Program-made: the position numbers and the translations under genes | Part shown: positions 58,924 to 64,000 of the stretch, one piece after another | How positions within the stretch are numbered: the first letter of the stretch is position 1 | Layout of the letters: every line of letters begins with the position of its first letter | Notes under the pieces: model-generated | Databases searched by the model: none | What the model saw: only the letters and a program-made list of their open reading frames with translations | Told to the model about the DNA's origin: nothing | Source: Tetracentron sinense | Lineage: Eukaryota; Streptophyta; Magnoliopsida; Trochodendrales; Trochodendraceae | DNA: 64,000 bases | Direction of reading: 5' to 3' | NCBI GenBank assembly: GCA_015143295.1 | Contig: CM026563.1 | Coordinates: forward strand, 248,001-312,000

Positions 58924-59116
58924 CACGTTGTCTGATGCACAACGATGTCGTTGTGCGCATTACGACGTCTTTGTTCTCATGCAGAACAACGTTTCCATTG
59001 TGGCCTTGACAACGTGCTCGTTGTCTAAAGCACAACGTGAACGTTGTGCTCTTGACAACGTCGTTGTCGTTACGCGGACAACGAGTCCGTTGTCTCACCA
59101 ACAACGATGTCGTGCT
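58924..59116. repeat. Cluster of acaacg...cgttgt inverted words in LTR U3
   Basis: At least six dyads in under 200 bp, for example cacaacgatgtcgttgtg, acaacgtgctcgttgt, cacaacgtgaacgttgtg, acaacgtcgttgt and acaacgagtccgttgt. It lies about 320 bp upstream of the TATA box. Confidence 0.85.
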
Positions 59117-59436
59117 GTATTTTAAGGCATCTACGCCATAACCGAGCTTGAGTCAACAACGAGACCGACTCGTAGGAGGAAGTGATCAGGAGGCGATCCA
59201 TAATTCCGACAGGCGTGCCGAACGCGCCGTTTCATGCCGAAAGCACTGTCTTGACATTTAATGCTGGTCACTTCTGTGTACCGTCCGATCCCGTCCGATT
59301 GGACTTATAGGAGGCTCTCACGTGTAATGCAACCGGCGGCAGATATGTCTAAGATATTTGGCAATGAGTGCAAAGACACGTGGTTTGGACACCTATGGCC
59401 ATCCATGGTCATCGATGGCCATACCAACCTTTGCCC

Positions 59437-59444
59437 TATAAAAA
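59437..59444 (+). promoter_or_regulatory. TATA box of the Tat LTR promoter
   Basis: tataaaaa in the context gccctataaaaaccccgtg. Transcription would start about 30 bp downstream, near gtgcacaggac. Confidence 0.7.
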
Positions 59445-59703
59445 CCCCGTGATTTTTAGTGCACAGGACACTTGTTCATCAAGGCAGACCTGAGATTAAG
59501 TGTTCAGTGCTTCCAGTGCCTTGCGTATTTTTCAGTGACTGTTCTTGTGTTTACTGTTCATCATCTTCTACCCCTACTGAATTTACCATCGGAGTACAGG
59601 TCAGGGTGCCACACCCTCCGCTCCAACCTTCTACCAGTAAACCAGAGCGCGGGAGGAGCTGCTGCTGACGCGTGTCCTTCCGGTATTGTTCCCCTCACAA
59701 AAT

Positions 59704-59720
59704 TGGCGCCGTCTGTGGGA
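59704..59720 (+). other. Primer-binding site of Tat element
   Basis: tggcgccgtctgtggga, the sequence usually found after the 5' LTR in Tat-type plant Ty3 elements. It defines the LTR end. Confidence 0.82.
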
Positions 59721-59755
59721 AATAATAAACGGACCCCCCTTTGCTCTCTGTGATC

Positions 59756-62700
59756 ATGGCTGATCAGTCAGTAGTGTTCGGGCATGAGGATCAAACCCCT
59801 CATGCCTCTTCTTTCATACCTTCTGTCGTGCACATTCCTGGAGTCAGTCCTTCGTCTGGGCAACCAGAGAGGACCGTGCCTCCTCCTACTGAGCTCTCTG
59901 TTTCAGATCGCATCTTGGCGATGCTGCAAGTGCAGCAGTCTGATCTGGATCAAATCACCAGGCAGCAGCAGTTGATGCAGGCAAGGCTGGAGGCATTCGA
60001 GCATAGCAGGCTCGAGGTGGATGATGTGCCACTGCAGAGGCCTTCCTTGAGACGTCAGTTTGACTTCTCTTCTTCTCCTTCTGCCCGGAGAACCGTGAAA
60101 CCAGGTTTGTGCTTCTTCCTACTGAAGGGGATGTAAGGCAACCTCCGGTTCGGGCAGAGCAGAGTATTCCTTCTGATCGTGTGGATTTCAGAGAAGGGGC
60201 AGGAAGAGAAGACCTGAGAGTGGGTACTGGAGGCGCAGACACCCAGAAGACTTGGGTAACAGCCAAGGAGGTGGAGGCTTTAATCGGTGCTCGTGTTAAG
60301 AGCATGAAGGGAGGGATTCCTGACCACTTTGCTCAGTCAGCAAAGGATAACGTTGAGAACTCCCCTTTCACGGATGCCATCAACCAGTCCTATACTTCTT
60401 CCAAGTTCATAACTCCGATCTTCCCCATGTACACTGGAAAGACGGACCCGGAGGAGCATTTGTTTGACTTCAAACACGCGATGGCTGTTCGCAATCCGGA
60501 TGATGACCTGTATTGCAAGGCTTTCCCCAACAGCCTGTCTGGGGCAGCATCGAAGTGGTTTCGGAACTTGCCTCCTGGTTCCATCAGCAACTTCTCAGAG
60601 CTCAGGTCGGCCTTTATTGATCGCTTCATCATCAATAAGAAGAAGAAGGCAGGTGCAGATACTCTCTTCTCTTTGAGGATGAAACCGGCCGAATCCTTGA
60701 AGGACTTCATTTCGCGTTTCACCGATGAAGTCCACAACATTGACAAGGTTGACGAAGCGAGCTGCATCGCTGCTTTCAAGAATGCTATCCCCAAGCATTC
60801 CGAGCTCTACAAGTCCTTAGCTCTTGACTATCCTGTCAAGATGGACGAGTTGATGGTACGTGCCACCAAGTACGGGAGGTACGAGGAGGACGTATCCGTC
60901 GTATCAGTGCCGAAGCCCAGAGCGAGAGTGGTGGATGTCGTGGAGAGGACACACCGATCATCGAAGAGGAAGGAGAAGAAGCAGAGGTACGAGTCTTCAT
61001 CATCTGAGGGCTCGCCACCAAGGAAGCAGAGGGAGAGAGTTGTGTATGTGACCCAGCGGGATCAGCCGGATCGGCGCCCGCAGGAGAGAAATTTTCATCA
61101 GCAACAGGGTAGGACGGAGAGACATCCTAATGACCAGCAGGCGAGGCAGCAGTATCAGCCACGCCAAGTGCAGCCTCAAGTACAGCACGAGAGAGGTGTG
61201 TAGCCTAATGAGAGGCGATCTTTTGTAGATCGAGCCCCGCCCATCAATTTCACAGTCAGCCCGGCGACCATCATGAGGTCAATGGAGGATCAGCCATACT
61301 TTGAGTGGCCGGCGAGGGCGGTGCAGGATATTACATCGGGACCACGGGTGCATGAGTATTGTCACTATCACAAGTGCCGTGGTCATCTCACCAACCGATG
61401 TCGTATTCTGAGGGAATACTTAGAGAGGCTTGTTCAGGAGGGGTACTTGGGAGAGTATCTTGCTTCTGACAACGGCGGTGGGGAGCGCACCAGGGAGCCG
61501 GTGTCCCAATCTCGTGGAGGAGAACCCGCCAATAATCCCAGTACCAGTGGAGGAGCTTCCTTGGGCACGATCAACGTCATTTACCGCGTGCAAACGTCGG
61601 AAGCTGATGTGGAGAGAAACTTCAGGGCGAAGGCCAGGAAGCTGTCTCATGAGGCTGCAGTGTGCCAGGTGCAAGTGCCTAGTAGAAGCGTTGAGCAGGC
61701 TCTCACCTTCACTGATCGTGATCTGGCAGGAGTGATCCGACCTCACTATGATGCTCTTGTTCTCACCATGAGAATAGGAGACTTCAACATCAAGAGAGTG
61801 CTCGAAGATTCCGGGAGTGGAGCAGACATCTTGTACCTTCATGCTTTCACTCAGATGAAGCTGGATCCTTCCGTCCTCATCCCTGCTCAGACTCCCTTGT
61901 ACGGATTTGATGGTAGCTCGATGAAGCCTGTAGGCGACGTTGTCTTGCCCGTTGTGGCCGGACCCGTTGTCCTTCAGACCAGGTTTTCCGTCCTGGACGC
62001 GCCATCACCGTACAATGCCATCTTGGGTCGTTGGTGGACCCATGAGATGAAGGCTGTTCCGTCCTCGTACTACCAGGTGTTGAAGTATCCAACGCAGGAC
62101 GGGCCTCAGGAGATCCGAGGTGATCAGTTGGCATCGCAGAAGTGCGATTTTCCTACTTCCGTTGTGCCTTCGTAGCAGTTACAGGTCGCTCCCGTTGTGG
62201 AAGATAGCTCGGAGACATCGTTGTGTAGACCTTCCGTTGAGCCCACGAAAGCTATCAATTTGGGAACAGAAGAAGAGCCAAAGGTGTTGCAGGTCGGGAC
62301 GAGCTTGACAACGGAGGAGGAGCTCGAGTTGCTGAGTTTTCTTAGGCAGAATCTTGATGTCTTTGTATGGTCTCACAAAGACATGACTGGCATCGATCCG
62401 AGTGTTATCTGTCATCACCTCAATGTTGATCCTGCTTTCCCTCCAGTGAAGCAGAAACCTCGGAGGCTTGCTCCAGCTTATCATGATGCAGTGAATGAGG
62501 AGATCGACAAGCTGATCCAGTTCGGGTTCATTCAGGAGGAGCAGTACCCTGACTGGATAGCCAATGTTGTGGCTGTGCCTAAGAAGAACGGGAAGGTGAG
62601 AGTCTGCATTGACTTCACTGGTGTTAACAAGGCGTGCCCCAAGGACTTTTTTCCCATGCCAAGGATAGACAGGTTCATCAACGCCACTGCTGGCCACGAG

Positions 62701-64000
62701 ATGTTATCCTTCATGGATGGTTATTCGGGCTATAACCAGATCCTCCTGGCGGAAGCAGATCGAGAGAAGACCACCTTCATAACAGAGCGAGGTATGTTCT
62801 GTTATCGGGTGATGCCTTTTGGCTTGAAGAATGCAGGTGCCACCTATCAACGTCTGATGAATCTCATGTTCGGGTCACTCCTTGGCAAGACGGTTGAAGT
62901 GTATATCGACGACATCGTTGTAAAGAGTCGAGTACGAGGTACTCTGGTGGCGGACCTTGCTGAACCTTTCTCTGTGCTGCGATCTTTCAATCTGAAGATC
63001 AACCCAGAGAAGTGCACCTTCGGAGTTACCTCAGGGAAATTTTTGGGTTACCTTGTGAGCCAGCGGGGGATTGAGGCTAATCCAGCTCAGATCCGTGCTT
63101 TGCTGGACATGCCAGAGCCCAAGTCGAAGAAGTAGATCCAGAAGCTGACAGGCCGGATTGCTGCGCTCAACCGGTTTATCTCCAAGTCATCTGATCGTTG
63201 CAAACCTCTATTCGAGCTGCTGAGGAAGGACTCCATTTTTGGGTGGACTCCGGAGTGTTCCTGAGCTTTCCTTGCCTTGAAGGAGTATTTAGGCTCAGCT
63301 CCTATCCTTTCGGTGCCAGAGCCAGGTGAAATCTTATATCTCTATTTGTCTGTTTCAGAGCAAGCCCTTGGATCTGTCCTGGTGAAGAGCTGTGATGGCG
63401 TGGAGAAGCCTGTCTACTTCATCAGCAAGACCTTTCTCAAGGCAGAGTGCAATTATAGCAAGCTCAAGAAGGTGTGTCTGGCTCTTGTCTTTTCTGCAGA
63501 GAAGCTTCGTCCGTACTTTCATGCTCATTCTATCGTTGTCATCACAACGTATCCTTTGAAAGTCGTGCTGGGACGACCCGAGCTGGCGGGGAGGATGTCA
63601 AAGTGGGCTGTAGCTCTGAGTGAGTTCGATATCCAGTACCGGGCCAGGAGTTCAGAGAAGGGGCAAGCGATGGCGGGTTTTCTTTCTGATTTCCCTGTGG
63701 AGGAGGAGGCAGAGGACATGGTTGTTGATCTTCGGGAGCTCCCAATTGAAGTTGACAACGGAGATGCCGTTGTGGAGGGGGCCGAGTCGTCGGAATGGAG
63801 CGGTTGGTTGTTATACGTGGACGGATCTTCCAATTTCAGTGGTTCGGGACTAGGCGTTGTGCTCATAAGTCCGAACAACATCAAAGTGCAGAAGATGTCG
63901 CGTCTCGGTTTCACTGCCTCTAACAACGAAGTTGAGTACGAAGCCTTACTCCTCGGGTTGGAGAGTGCAAGAGAGCTGCAGATCTCCACGTTGAGAGTGT
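59756..64000 (+). pseudogene. Tat-lineage gag-pol, lightly damaged, cut by the window edge
   Basis: Gag starts at ATG 59756 (MADQSVVFG). The frame shifts once near 60105. Gag continues with FPMYTGKTDPEEHLFDFK and SGAASKWFRNLPPGSI, then a His/Cys motif YCHYHKCRGHLTNRC (about 61355). Protease has DSGSGADILY (61807). Reverse transcriptase has KVRVCIDFTGVNKACPKD, MPFGLKNAGATYQRLM and YIDDIVVKS (62902-62913). A first RNase H follows (about 63300-63640), then a second, archaeal-type RNase H, LYVDGSS (63811) and SNNEVEYEALL. This double RNase H marks the Tat group. Stops are at 61201, 62173, 63133 and 63262, all in the same frame. Integrase and the 3' LTR would lie to the right. Confidence 0.9.

Larger units (their letters stand above)
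58802..59699 (+). repeat. 5' LTR of Tat retrotransposon (898 bp)
   Basis: It starts TGTAACGG inside the P450 exon and ends CCTCACA three bases before the primer-binding site. A TATA box (tataaaaa, 59437-59444) is followed by gtgcacaggacacttgttc. U3 contains the acaacg/cgttgt cluster at 58924-59116. The expected left target duplication is gaggg (58797-58801). Confidence 0.85.

Noticed and set aside
58907..59125. Overlapping ORFs of 65 codons on both strands
   Set aside because: Created by the acaacg/cgttgt inverted words in the LTR U3, upstream of the TATA box.

Overview
This window is nuclear DNA of a flowering plant, probably a dicot. The evidence is one intact five-exon cytochrome P450 gene of the CYP714 type, plant-specific retrotransposon lineages (Tekay/Del chromovirus, Tat, copia), and Helitron, CACTA, hAT and Mutator-type DNA transposons packed into each other. 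I see no prokaryotic-style operon, rRNA, tRNA or CRISPR. The species cannot be named from the sequence.

Layout. 1-3650: 3' end of a decayed Tekay chromovirus (integrase, chromodomain, polypurine tract, 2.46-kb 3' LTR) inserted into a Tat-lineage Ty3 element whose integrase and long repetitive 3' region fill 3651-8091. 8092-9829: no recognisable gene. 9830-15884 (minus): intact CYP714-like P450 with a 4.0-kb first intron full of small transposons (MITEs, a tandem Helitron pair, hairpins). 15945-16255: its promoter, where a 291-bp Mutator-like MITE has landed in the TATA region and duplicated it. 16256-24550: MITE fragments, a clean solo LTR (17880-20153, TSD gagaa), a second Mutator-like MITE, a Helitron end and a receptor-kinase fragment. 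24555-33325: decayed copia element split by a minus-strand Tekay-type solo LTR. 33326-35784: paired TIR elements, a hAT MITE and a SINE.

35785-54932 is a nested complex. Helitron H1 (plus) holds a nearly pristine gag-only copia element. Helitron H2 (minus, same family) faces it with only TA between them. Helitron H3 (minus) contains a 1.19-kb hAT element and a 7.56-kb CACTA element with 3-bp target duplication and a broken TNP2-type transposase. 54945-58260: further MITEs and a copia pol fragment. 58410-58801 (minus): last exon of a second, diverged CYP714-like gene, frameshifted beside the haem cysteine and cut by a Tat retrotransposon (58802 to the window edge) with an intact LTR, PBS and gag-pol carrying only one frameshift and four stops before the window ends.

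How it works together: the only host gene that looks functional is the P450 at 9.8-15.9 kb, an ER-membrane monooxygenase of a clan in which characterised members act on gibberellins or related terpenoids. Everything else is mobile DNA or debris that shapes the promoter, intron and paralogue of that gene. A recurring pattern is that LTRs of unrelated Ty3 elements here carry element-specific clusters of short palindromic words, in three cases just upstream of the putative TATA box. I found no evidence of a new defence or metabolic system; the palindrome clusters and the TATA-splitting MITE are the most interesting items.
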